From NCBI GenBank assembly GCA_009885945.1, contig VFJR01000025.1, positions 1 to 43,247 of the forward strand: a stretch of 43,247 nt of DNA. Reading direction: 5' to 3'. The DNA is from Anaerolineaceae bacterium. Its GTDB lineage: Bacteria > Chloroflexota > Anaerolineae > Anaerolineales > Villigracilaceae. A model generated the notes under the pieces. It ran no database searches, was not told where the DNA came from, and saw only the letters and a program-made list of their open reading frames with translations. Below, in pieces: positions 19,435 to 27,899 of this stretch. The position numbers were made by a program, and so were the translations under genes. Every line of letters starts with the position of its first letter. The first letter of the stretch is position 1.

Positions 19435-21114
19435 TTAACCTTTTCGATCTTTTAATGATAAGCTGCCTGTATAGCGGCTTCGTGAAAGGTCTTTTTTTCT
19501 TGGCGAATCTGGGGCGCCAAGACGAATTTCAACTTCTTTCAAATTCATTGCCTTTTGAAATTCATTTACAGCGCTAAGAATAACTGCGTCAATATCGAGT
19601 GTTTCCCGGATCTTGCTGGAAACAGAGGAGATTGTTTGATCTCTAATTGCGTTTGCTTGTGCTTCTTCTACCAAGCGTAAATTATCTGCAGCGAGGCTAA
19701 CTTGCCCGGCAATTTTAAGGGCAAGGTCTTTTTCCTCAGCGCGCCAGATGGCGTTTTTTCTTGACATTGATATCGAGCCGATTTGAAATCCACGCAGGAT
19801 TATGGGTACGACGAGGATATTGCTATCGTCTATTTCAATGTTTTTTTCAGGACGCAAGCCCAGTGGGGTGTAGGTGTAAACATGTTGTTTCTTTTCAAGT
19901 CTTTTTTTCCAATTTTCGCTTGTGTTTGTATTTGTGACTGCTTCCAGTTGTGTAAGGACCGTTTGTGTTTCATTTAATAAATTAACATTATCAATTGCAG
20001 CCGCAATATGATCTGCCAACGACGCGAAAATATCTAGATCTTCTTTATCAAAAGCTCTTGCTTCTGTGGAATGTATATCAAGAATGCCAATCATCTTACC
20101 GCGAGCAATAAAAGGCAGGGCAAGTTCTGAGCGGGTGTTTGGCAGTTCTTTTATAGAAAATGATTCTGCGTAGTCGCCAACGTCATGTGCAATGTATGGG
20201 CTTTTTTGGCGTAAAGCATTTGTAATCGGGTATTCCGATTTTATATCCAGCCTATATCCTTGACCTAACAGTTTTTTACCGCCATCAGAAGATGCTGCTT
20301 CAAGAATAATTTGATCGCCGTGTGTGTTGATTGAAAAAATGGCTACATGGTAGTAATTAAATTGTTCAGCAATTAATTGCACGCTTTTATTTAAAAGCGA
20401 TGTTATATCTTGAATAGACGCAATGTCGCTGGAAATTAAAGATATAGACCTCAGGTATTCAGTTTTCTTTGCAAGCCCGTATGTCCGTTCGTAAACTCTT
20501 TCTTCAAGAGTATTGCGTTCATTGAGTAGCGCATCTAACGCAGTGAGTCCTTTTTTGTTGGCGTTGTCTCCATCTTTTTTTAATGTGTATAGACCAAAAG
20601 TTAAAACTCCGCCAACCGCTAAAAGATCAACTGCGTAGTTTGTCCACACATACCAGTCTCCGGGCTCCGGAGAAACAGTTAGGGTGCTATATCCATTAAT
20701 TACCAGCCATCCCGCAATGAAAACGGTTAGAGTGCTCACTACATTGATTATTATGCCGATGCGAAAATCAAAGAATAAACACCCAAGCAAAATAGCGGTT
20801 AAAAAAAATAATGTGCCGTCTGAAAAAGGTCCCCATCCCAGAAGAGTGATTGCTCCGATTGCATATACGATAAGTAACATTCCTGTTGCGCGCCAAGCAT
20901 ATGGAATTGGAAGAAAAGTAAAAGCAAGAAGTAACAGATAGGCTACAACATGGCTGGCTGCAAGTGGCAGTGTTCCACTGACAAGAGGGAAAGCTGTGAT
21001 AAGGATAACCGGACTGATGATGCAGGTTATGATTAAAACGTTGCGTAAAAACTTTTCACGCCAATCATTTTGAGAAGCTATTTCAAAATTATTGCTTTCG
21101 GATATGTTACTCAT
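19435..21114 (-). CDS. Six-TM membrane GAF-domain sensor protein (559 aa)
   Basis: The frame extends upstream to a TTG at 21144, but the ATG at 21114 is the better start: it overlaps the preceding stop as ATGAGTAA (8 bp), has AAAGG six bases upstream, and gives MSNISESNNFEIASQNDW. About six helices occupy residues 25-180. GAF1 at about 220-375 is divergent (FNYYHVAIFSINTHGDQIIL, YIAHDVGDYAESF, TRSELALPFIARGKMIGILD). The linker carries SENWKKRLEKK and a Tyr-Thr-Tyr in place of Gly-Tyr. The half GAF (LVVPIILRGFQIGSISM) leads to a tail whose last strand LKEVEIRLG is followed by about 25 extra basic residues, a longer C terminus than its neighbours. No output domain. Confidence 0.86.
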   Translation of the reverse strand: MSNISESNNFEIASQNDWREKFLRNVLIITCIISPVILITAFPLVSGTLPLAASHVVAYLLLLAFTFLPIPYAWRATGMLLIVYAIGAITLLGWGPFSDGTLFFLTAILLGCLFFDFRIGIIINVVSTLTVFIAGWLVINGYSTLTVSPEPGDWYVWTNYAVDLLAVGGVLTFGLYTLKKDGDNANKKGLTALDALLNERNTLEERVYERTYGLAKKTEYLRSISLISSDIASIQDITSLLNKSVQLIAEQFNYYHVAIFSINTHGDQIILEAASSDGGKKLLGQGYRLDIKSEYPITNALRQKSPYIAHDVGDYAESFSIKELPNTRSELALPFIARGKMIGILDIHSTEARAFDKEDLDIFASLADHIAAAIDNVNLLNETQTVLTQLEAVTNTNTSENWKKRLEKKQHVYTYTPLGLRPEKNIEIDDSNILVVPIILRGFQIGSISMSRKNAIWRAEEKDLALKIAGQVSLAADNLRLVEEAQANAIRDQTISSVSSKIRETLDIDAVILSAVNEFQKAMNLKEVEIRLGAPDSPRKKDLSRSRYTGSLSLKDRKG

Positions 21115-23026
21115 TATCGCCTTTTCTGTCTGGGGCAATTTCAATTACAAGTTTGTCTGCATCTAGCGCTCTTCCAAGGTCTTTTGCAACAATTTGTAAA
21201 ACGCCATCGATTGTTGCGGATGTCCAAATCTTATTACTGATTTCTGCAGCGAGTTGTTCACGTGATGCTAGTTGGCGGCTTTCATTAATCAAACGAGCGT
21301 TTTCTATCGCAATGGTAGCCTGAGTGGCAATAGCATTGACCAGGTTTCGTTCTTCCAATGACCAGCTATTTTCGGTTTGTATGTGAATTTTTCCTAATAC
21401 CTGATCGCGCAGTGATAAGGGGATATCAACTGAATGATTGATGGTTGGTTCATCTTCGCCAACTATATATTCGATGTCTTGTCCGCTGGTTAAGTTCGTC
21501 CATGCGTTTGTCAAATATTGTTGCTGGATAGCCCGTAGCTCACGCAGGTTTTCTTGTACTTCATGATACAAGCGAGCATTTTCCAGTGTTACCGCTGTAT
21601 GTCCCGCGATCGCTTGTAATGTTTCTTTTTCTTGCGCTCCAAAAGAATTTTCTTGAGTAGATTGAACATTAAGCACACCCAGTATGCGATCGCCGGACTT
21701 CAGAGGAATCGCAATTTCTGATTTGGTGTAAGGCAAGAGCGGGTTAGGGATTAATGAAAATGAATATTCTGAATCTGACGAAACTACAACTTTATCTTTG
21801 GATAAACTTTCGGACACAAGACTTTTTCCGTTCATGCTTACCTTGTGTTTGTTTTTCTGTAACACTTTTCCGGCTTCACCTGTTGCGGCTTTTAATTCTG
21901 CAAAATTTTGTGTGTCGTCTAATAAAAATATTGCAGAATAGTAATACCCAAGTTGATCTGTAATTAAATTGACAATATTTTCTACTAGTTGAGCTGGATC
22001 TTGGCTTGAGGAAGCGGCATTTCCTATGTTGTACGCGGCTTTTAGTTGAACAATTTGTTCCGCAGCTTTTTTCTCCATTAACATTTTCAGCTCTTTCGTT
22101 TCTGCTGCCATACGGTTGATGTATATGGTTAATTCGCTAATGTTATCAGTTGTGGAAATTTTAAGTTTGTCCGCAGCCGAATCGAGTTTCCCTCTTTTGA
22201 GATTCTTGACCAGACTTTCAAGCGGATCTGTTAATACCCTAGTTGAGAGATAGGCAAGTCCTAATCCTATTAATAATGAAAGTATGCTGACAAAAATTAA
22301 TTCAAATTTAAGGTTGCTGATAATTACATCAACGCTCTGTCCGCTCTTTAGCGCACTAATTGTATTTTTATAGCCAGCCGTTACAAGAGTTAAATTTATT
22401 ATCCCAATAATCGCGGCAGAAAACAGCATCATTTTAGTTGTGATTGACTTACCGCCGTTGTTTTGTATGATATCGTCTTCGTCGTTTGGGATAAGTATAT
22501 TTCTGGCTGATGATAGTATATTTTCCAGCAAAAGAGACGAAAAAGAAACAACAATAATAGCCGATGCCGCTCCGCCTATAGAAACATAAACAAGTTGTTC
22601 GATGTTGATATTTCTATTGAAATAATGATAGGTAATGAATGGCAATACTCCAGCGAGAAGAATTGTCGTAAAATTGGCGAAACTATAATTCCAATTGAAA
22701 CTGGTAATTTCTTTCCACGCAAGAAGTTGTTCTTTATTGTTAGTTGGAGTACTGCCTAATCGATGTATGGATAAAGCTGTGCGAGCGTGTGGTGTTACGA
22801 GCCACGTAAATACAAGTAGGATTAAGCTTGTTCCAAAAATAAGTTCAGGTATTGAGCTAGAAATTACTTTGAGGGTTTCGTAGGAAAATTGAGCGTTGAG
22901 CTGAATAAATATAATACCGAGTAATAAGCCGGGGATGGATAAAAACTGGGTGAAAATTACAGCCAGAGGAATATAGTATCCGCCAGTTTTTGATAAGAGA
23001 ACTTTTAGGGAAAATTTAAGATTCAT
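21107..23026 (-). CDS. Multi-TM HAMP/GAF sensor protein (639 aa)
   Basis: Six membrane helices are spread over the first 263 residues (about 16-42, 60-78, 114-136, 143-166, 197-217, 240-263). A HAMP-like segment follows (RVLTDPLESLVKNLKRGKLD, then DNISELTIYINRMAAET), then a coiled coil and GAF1 at about 340-490 (LGYYYSAIFLLDDTQNFAEL, SFSLIPNPLLPYTKSEIAIPL, GVLNVQST). This GAF lacks the HV of the usual YHVGIF motif and the PRIALD segment. The linker keeps Trp (TNAWTNLTSGQ). The half GAF (VDIPLSLRDQVLGKIHIQ) and the tail ending ADKLVIEI follow. No output domain. It lies 15 bp after the 1295-aa gene. The membrane part differs from the compact six-helix bundles downstream. Confidence 0.86.
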   Translation of the reverse strand: MNLKFSLKVLLSKTGGYYIPLAVIFTQFLSIPGLLLGIIFIQLNAQFSYETLKVISSSIPELIFGTSLILLVFTWLVTPHARTALSIHRLGSTPTNNKEQLLAWKEITSFNWNYSFANFTTILLAGVLPFITYHYFNRNINIEQLVYVSIGGAASAIIVVSFSSLLLENILSSARNILIPNDEDDIIQNNGGKSITTKMMLFSAAIIGIINLTLVTAGYKNTISALKSGQSVDVIISNLKFELIFVSILSLLIGLGLAYLSTRVLTDPLESLVKNLKRGKLDSAADKLKISTTDNISELTIYINRMAAETKELKMLMEKKAAEQIVQLKAAYNIGNAASSSQDPAQLVENIVNLITDQLGYYYSAIFLLDDTQNFAELKAATGEAGKVLQKNKHKVSMNGKSLVSESLSKDKVVVSSDSEYSFSLIPNPLLPYTKSEIAIPLKSGDRILGVLNVQSTQENSFGAQEKETLQAIAGHTAVTLENARLYHEVQENLRELRAIQQQYLTNAWTNLTSGQDIEYIVGEDEPTINHSVDIPLSLRDQVLGKIHIQTENSWSLEERNLVNAIATQATIAIENARLINESRQLASREQLAAEISNKIWTSATIDGVLQIVAKDLGRALDADKLVIEIAPDRKGDNE

Positions 23027-23041
23027 AATGATATAGGCTCT

Positions 23042-26000
23042 CTATAGTGTTTCGCCGCTGTTGTCTTTTGGCGAACTTAAAGTCACCTTGGCGTGACGAG
23101 CTCCGACCGCTTTCATCAGCTCGCTGGCAGTAGTCATCATAATGGTTTCAATATCCGTTGATCGGCGAATCTTGCTGGTAATTTCATAAATCATTCTTTC
23201 GCGTTCGGCTTGATTGCGAAGCTGTTCCAGTAACCTAGCATTGGCAATGATAGCAGCGAGACTACCGCCCAATGTACCGAGCATTTCTTGGTCATTTTCA
23301 GTATAAGCCCCGCTTTTCTCACTTTCAACATTAAGAACTCCCAATAACTCATTTCGATAAACAAGGGGAATTGCTAATTCTGAACGAGTATTTGAACTGG
23401 CTTCAATATACCGTGTATCTTCTAATACGTTATTTATGCGCAGCGGGCGGCGGTGGGCGGCTACCCAGCCTGTTATTCCGGAACCGATCTGTATCACCAT
23501 TTTTGAAACATCTTCAGAATAGCCAATAGCTGCTTTTACTTCGATGTTCTTTTTTTCTACATCTGCTAACAGAATCGCAACGCGATCCCCGCCAAGACTT
23601 ACTTGTAAGCCTGTGACTGCGCTTTCTAGCGCCTCTTCTAATGTTGTGCCAGATGCAGTAGTTGTTGTAATATGATGTAGTAACCGATGCTGAGATAAAT
23701 GTTCTTGAGTTTCTGCAAATAATTCTGTATTTGCTATCCCAATCGAAAGTTGGTCCGCCAGAATTTGTAAACTGCGTAAGATGTCCTCTGTAAACACATT
23801 CGGTTTTGAACTTTGCGTGTCTAACACACCAAGTATACGTTCGCCGGCTTTTAAGGGAAGCGTAGCTTCTGCGCGGGTATCGGGCAGTAACGGGTTATGA
23901 AGAAATGTAGCGTCTGCATTTGTATCATTAACTACGAGAGGCTCTCCATGACTTGCTACATAACCCATAATGGATTTTGATCCAACTGCAAGTTTATAGT
24001 CTTGTCGCTTCAATTGAATACCTGCATCTCCAGTTGCTTCTCGAATTGCAATAAACTCACCGGCAGAGTCGATCAAAAAGATACTGGCGTGATAAAAATT
24101 AAAGCGGTCCCGTATCAGATTTACAGCTTTGAGTAATAACTCGTCTAAATTCAAAGAACTGCTAATATCCCGCGCAATTTCAGAAGCTGTTTGTAGCTGC
24201 AATGTTCTTTGTTGACTTTCGTCTAGCAAAAGGACATTGTGAATAACCCCTGCTACCTGGCTTGCTAAAGCTGAGAAGAAGCGCAAGTTATCTTCATTAA
24301 ATGCATGTTCTTGGTTTGGATCTTGAATAATAAGTGCGCCGACAGGTTGATTCTGAACCAGCAACGGAGCCCCCATCCATGAACGCGCAGGCTTGCCGAC
24401 AATTTTTGCGCCCAATTCAGCGGCTCTTTTTTCTGTGTCTTCAACCAGCAGGAGTGGTTGTTTTGTGTGAATCAGGATTGATGTTAGTCCTTGTCCAAGA
24501 GGGAAGGATTCTATTGTGCTGGTAACCCCATCTTCATATGTATATGGAATACTGATTGAATTTGTTTTTTCATCATACAGAGCGATGATAAAGCTATACT
24601 CACCGATTAGTTTTCTAACTTGGTTGTGCAGGCTTTCATAAAACGATTCGAGGCTAGATGTGACTGAAATTACCTGGCTTAATTCGGTTAGCGCTTCCAT
24701 TTCTGTTAAATGCAATTGAGTAATACTTGCAGAATCTATCTTCTCGAGAGTTGTGCGCAATAAATCCATTAGATTTACGTATGGTTGAATGGATGAATAG
24801 TTTAGCGATTGATTACTTGCTACCATAACCATTACGCCGATAAGAGTATCTCCTGATTGGATAGGCAGGAATACCCCTGATGAGCCGCTAAAGATATTTA
24901 CGAAATCATTGAGTGCAGTGTGTTTTTGTGCTTCTTTATCTGACGTAACCACAGTGCCTAACAGCAAGATTTTTTTAATGTCTATCATGCTTGAATTTAA
25001 ATAATCTATCGCAGTATTTAATTTCGCTTTATCAAAGAATTCGTGAGTGTAAGAGTAAACATCGAATTTATTACTATTGATTAATAATAAAACATGTGGA
25101 ATTGGACTGTTTTGCAATACGTTAGATGTCTTTTCTAGCGCGCTGGCTTTTGTTTTGGCTTCTGCAACTACCTGGCTTGCGCGATATAAACGTTCTAGTT
25201 CTTGTAAATTAACCTGGTTCGATTCTGTTAACTTAATGCTTTGAATTGCGGTTGCAATTTGGTTTGCCAGAGTTTGAAGCATTACCAAATTTACCGTTTC
25301 CTGACCGAAGGCATTGGGTTCTTTGCTTTGAACATCTAGGGCGCCTATTATTAAATTACCAACAGAGATAGGCATACCAACTTCAGATCGTGTTTCGGGT
25401 AGGTATTTGTTTTTAAAATGAATGGAGTCCTCGCTAACATCAGAAACTACCTTTGATTTGTTGTTTGCTGTTACCCATCCAATAATAGACGCAGAACCAA
25501 CATCAAGGCTGTGTGAGTTTGCAAGCATGATCTCAGCAGCAGGACTATGTGCTGCGCGCAAGGTTGCCGTTTTTCCCGCGCGGTCAACCAAAAACACTCC
25601 CGCATGATAAAAGCCGAATTGTTCCACGAGCAGCCTAACAGTCTTATTTAATAACTCATCAAGGCTTGTTGATGCAATAATGCTTTGGGCAACTTCTGCG
25701 GCAATCAATAATTCCTTTGTTCTTTCGTCTACCTTTTGCTCTAGTGACTTATATACCTCACTAAGCTGATCTGCCATTTGATTAAAAGATGCTGAAAGTT
25801 CGCCTACTTCATCTGTACTTAATACTTCTGCTCGTTGAGACCAATCACCCTTAGAGAAGCGATGCGTAATATTAGCGAGTGCACGAATTGGACGAATAAC
25901 ACGATTACTGCCTGCCCAGATAACTAAGCCCATAGAAGCCAATGATATAGCAATTAGTCCAAGTGTAAACAAGGTCAAGCCATTTAATTGACTTAATATT

Positions 26001-26929
26001 TCTTCTTCGTGTGTTGCGAGAACTATGCCGCTGTTGATACTGGGCAGCCATTGGGCTTGCGCTAATATATGATGACCATCTATAGAATCGTATTCAATAG
26101 AAATTGGGTCCGCGCTAAAACTTGTGTCTGTATTATTCAACACAGCGATTGCGGTAGCAATCGCTTCTTTTTGAGATGCTGATGTGTTTTCGATTTGCAG
26201 TTGTTTTGTGTAAATATTAGGGGTAAGCATTATCTCTGATGGCAGGATATAAAATGCTTGAGATGAAGGGCTTAAGGTTACAAGTGAATTCAAAGATTCT
26301 TGAAGGTTTTGCGATTCTGTAACCCCAACCAACAGACCTAATAGTGATCCACCAGTTGTTTTATATTTAACGATCGTTAAAAGAGCCAATTGATCTGGAT
26401 ATAAAGGCTTCATGTCGTATGTCATCAGAGAGCGACGGTCCACCGCATCATCCAGTAGATTTTCTACAGGGATCTTTAATCCCTCCCATTCTGAATTGCT
26501 AGAAGTCTGAATTATTCCATCTGGGGTGAGTAGTAAAAGTTCATTGAATGTAGATACACCATCTTCTGAAAGGGTATTAAATTGACTTAAAACATTTTTC
26601 CGAATACCTATAAACGAAGTACTTTGCCTGTTTGCATGTAAAGCAGATTCCATTGCTGAAATAAAATCACTTTTACGAGAGAGACGATCTAATCGTATTT
26701 CCTTAATTTTTATACTTCTATCCGTATTATTTATTTGGGTGGCGATCAACCTTTGGTTTTGTTCTATCACTTGCTCACGAAGCAAGCTACGCGCGCGAAA
26801 ATAAGATGCGCCTGCCATTAAAAGCAAAGGTATCAATGTGAAAAACAAGAGAGTCCGTGCAATAGTGCTTGCCAGACTGCCCGTGAATTTTGTACGCTCC
26901 AAATTAGGTAATTCAGAAGAATTGTTCAT
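23042..26929 (-). CDS. Cache-HAMP receptor with five tandem GAF domains (1295 aa)
   Basis: Largest member and first GAF gene of the operon. One helix lies at about 24-46, then a Cache-like extracytoplasmic region to about 315 (FNELLLLTPDGIIQTSSNSE), a second helix near 318-340, and HAMP (STDEVGELSASFNQMADQL). Five GAF-type units follow: A (FGFYHAGVFLVD, TRSEVGMPI), B (divergent, around VFLPIQSGDTLIGVMVM), C (EYSFIIALYDEKTNSISIPY, GAPLLVQNQPVGALII), D (FNFYHASIFLID, TRAEATLPL) and E (GGDRVAILLADVEKKNIEVK, TRSELAIPL). The shared tail (MIYEITSKIRRSTDIETIM) closes it. The Trp/Gly-Tyr linker and half GAF of the other members are missing here. No output domain. It lies 17 bp after the second receiver gene. 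It could act as a hub receptor for the receivers; that is inference. Confidence 0.88.
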   Translation of the reverse strand: MNNSSELPNLERTKFTGSLASTIARTLLFFTLIPLLLMAGASYFRARSLLREQVIEQNQRLIATQINNTDRSIKIKEIRLDRLSRKSDFISAMESALHANRQSTSFIGIRKNVLSQFNTLSEDGVSTFNELLLLTPDGIIQTSSNSEWEGLKIPVENLLDDAVDRRSLMTYDMKPLYPDQLALLTIVKYKTTGGSLLGLLVGVTESQNLQESLNSLVTLSPSSQAFYILPSEIMLTPNIYTKQLQIENTSASQKEAIATAIAVLNNTDTSFSADPISIEYDSIDGHHILAQAQWLPSINSGIVLATHEEEILSQLNGLTLFTLGLIAISLASMGLVIWAGSNRVIRPIRALANITHRFSKGDWSQRAEVLSTDEVGELSASFNQMADQLSEVYKSLEQKVDERTKELLIAAEVAQSIIASTSLDELLNKTVRLLVEQFGFYHAGVFLVDRAGKTATLRAAHSPAAEIMLANSHSLDVGSASIIGWVTANNKSKVVSDVSEDSIHFKNKYLPETRSEVGMPISVGNLIIGALDVQSKEPNAFGQETVNLVMLQTLANQIATAIQSIKLTESNQVNLQELERLYRASQVVAEAKTKASALEKTSNVLQNSPIPHVLLLINSNKFDVYSYTHEFFDKAKLNTAIDYLNSSMIDIKKILLLGTVVTSDKEAQKHTALNDFVNIFSGSSGVFLPIQSGDTLIGVMVMVASNQSLNYSSIQPYVNLMDLLRTTLEKIDSASITQLHLTEMEALTELSQVISVTSSLESFYESLHNQVRKLIGEYSFIIALYDEKTNSISIPYTYEDGVTSTIESFPLGQGLTSILIHTKQPLLLVEDTEKRAAELGAKIVGKPARSWMGAPLLVQNQPVGALIIQDPNQEHAFNEDNLRFFSALASQVAGVIHNVLLLDESQQRTLQLQTASEIARDISSSLNLDELLLKAVNLIRDRFNFYHASIFLIDSAGEFIAIREATGDAGIQLKRQDYKLAVGSKSIMGYVASHGEPLVVNDTNADATFLHNPLLPDTRAEATLPLKAGERILGVLDTQSSKPNVFTEDILRSLQILADQLSIGIANTELFAETQEHLSQHRLLHHITTTTASGTTLEEALESAVTGLQVSLGGDRVAILLADVEKKNIEVKAAIGYSEDVSKMVIQIGSGITGWVAAHRRPLRINNVLEDTRYIEASSNTRSELAIPLVYRNELLGVLNVESEKSGAYTENDQEMLGTLGGSLAAIIANARLLEQLRNQAERERMIYEITSKIRRSTDIETIMMTTASELMKAVGARHAKVTLSSPKDNSGETL

Positions 26930-26946
26930 TGCAAGGTTTTTCTAGG

Positions 26947-27387
26947 TTAACTAAATTCCCATACTGGCTCATTGTTTAAGATACGGCGAATCTGATCAGG
27001 GAATCGATCTGGGTCTAATGGTTTGCCAAGGAAACCATCAAAGCCAGACTCGCGAGCCTTGCTCATTTGCTCAACACTGGCTTCAGCTGTTACTGCAATA
27101 ATTGGGGTGGCTTTCAATCTTTCGGATGCCCGAATTTTCTTTAAAGCCCCGTATCCATCTTCATAGGGCAGGCGGATATCCATCAGGATCAAATCAAGTC
27201 TGGGTAAAGTGTCTGCGTATTCTACAACTTCGTACCCAGAAGTTTTCCACTCACAGTGTATTCCCAAATAACCTAACATGCGGGCTATCAATACAAAGTT
27301 GGACACATTGTCTTCCACTACTAAGACGGTTGCATCTTTTGGTATGGTAGGTTTGCGCAATGGTTGCGTGTCGTTTACATTAGGCAT
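26947..27387 (-). CDS. Stand-alone CheY-like response regulator (146 aa)
   Basis: Single receiver domain with a 17-residue N-terminal extension. Acidic pocket Glu25-Asp26, phosphoacceptor Asp70 in LILMDIRLP, Thr100 in IIAVTAEAS and Lys122 in GFLGKPLD are all present, so phosphorylation is expected. There is no effector domain, so it should act by protein contact, as CheY, DivK and Spo0F do. Its ATG overlaps the end of the preceding receiver gene by 8 bp, and the five-GAF gene starts 17 bp after its stop. No histidine kinase is encoded anywhere in the window, so the phosphodonor is unknown. Confidence 0.93.
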   Translation of the reverse strand: MPNVNDTQPLRKPTIPKDATVLVVEDNVSNFVLIARMLGYLGIHCEWKTSGYEVVEYADTLPRLDLILMDIRLPYEDGYGALKKIRASERLKATPIIAVTAEASVEQMSKARESGFDGFLGKPLDPDRFPDQIRRILNNEPVWEFS

Positions 27388-27763
27388 TAGAACTCCTTAA
27401 AAATCGCTCCACTTGTTGAGCTAATATGTCAATATCTATTGGTTTTTGAATATACCCATCGCAGCCAGCTTCTAATGATTTTTCACGATCCCCTCTCATT
27501 ACATTTGCTGTTATCGCTACAACAGGAATTTTATTGTATCTTGGTATGGCTTTGATCTTGGCTGTTAAAGAGTAACCATCCATTTCAGGCATATTGATAT
27601 CCATCAGAATTAGGTTTGGTAAATTCGTTTCAAGATAATCCATCGCCTGAACTGCACTTGGTGCTTCAACCAAACTGTACCCCTCTGACTCTAACACGCG
27701 CCGCACAAGGTTTCTGTTGTTTGGGTCGTCTTCAATATAGAGAATAATTCCTTTGTTTGACAT
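27380..27763 (-). CDS. Stand-alone CheY-like response regulator (127 aa)
   Basis: First gene of the GAF array operon. A minimal receiver: Glu11-Asp12-Asp13, phosphoacceptor Asp55 in LILMDINMPEMDG, Thr85 in VVAITANVM and Lys107 in GYIQKPID. The FxGYIxKPI pattern resembles receivers found in hybrid kinases and DivK-type proteins. There is no output domain. The start ATG at 27763 has GGAG about six bases upstream. The 136 bp upstream of it carry a hairpin and a small palindrome, and presumably the operon promoter. It probably shares a phosphodonor, absent from the window, with the second receiver. Confidence 0.93.
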   Translation of the reverse strand: MSNKGIILYIEDDPNNRNLVRRVLESEGYSLVEAPSAVQAMDYLETNLPNLILMDINMPEMDGYSLTAKIKAIPRYNKIPVVAITANVMRGDREKSLEAGCDGYIQKPIDIDILAQQVERFLRSSNA

Positions 27764-27820
27764 GTAATCTCCAACTTGAATTTTAGCACGCTCTATTTTA
27801 ACGCATCCATGACAGCTACC

Positions 27821-27837
27821 TTACAAAATGTTTGTAA
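27821..27837. promoter_or_regulatory. Palindrome TTACAAA-N3-TTTGTAA
   Basis: A perfect 7-bp inverted repeat with a 3-base centre lies 58 bp upstream of the first receiver gene; a further TTTGTAA occurs at 27882-27888. A TAAAAT that could be a -10 element lies just downstream on the minus strand. The geometry fits a dimeric repressor site or a small hairpin; no regulator can be named. Confidence 0.35.
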
Positions 27838-27840
27838 TAC

Positions 27841-27871
27841 ATAAGATCGGACACGTCATGCCCGATCTTAT
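27841..27871 (-). terminator. Hairpin between the TIR/SLATT/SLOG operon and the GAF operon
   Basis: A perfect 10-bp stem (ATAAGATCGG with CCGATCTTAT) and an 11-base loop lie 29 bp downstream of the SLOG-protein stop codon. The run after it on the minus strand is not a clean T tract (GTATTACAAACATTTTG), so it may be a weak terminator, a processing hairpin or an attenuator that lets some transcription reach the receiver genes. Confidence 0.5.
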
Positions 27872-27899
27872 TATAAATCTGTTTGTAAAGAGCTGATGT

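Noticed and set aside
417-26929. Histidine kinases or chemoreceptors in the array
   Set aside because: Domain layout (Cache, HAMP, coiled coil, GAF) suggests them, but no H-box, N/G boxes or methyl-accepting hairpin tip is present in any complete member.
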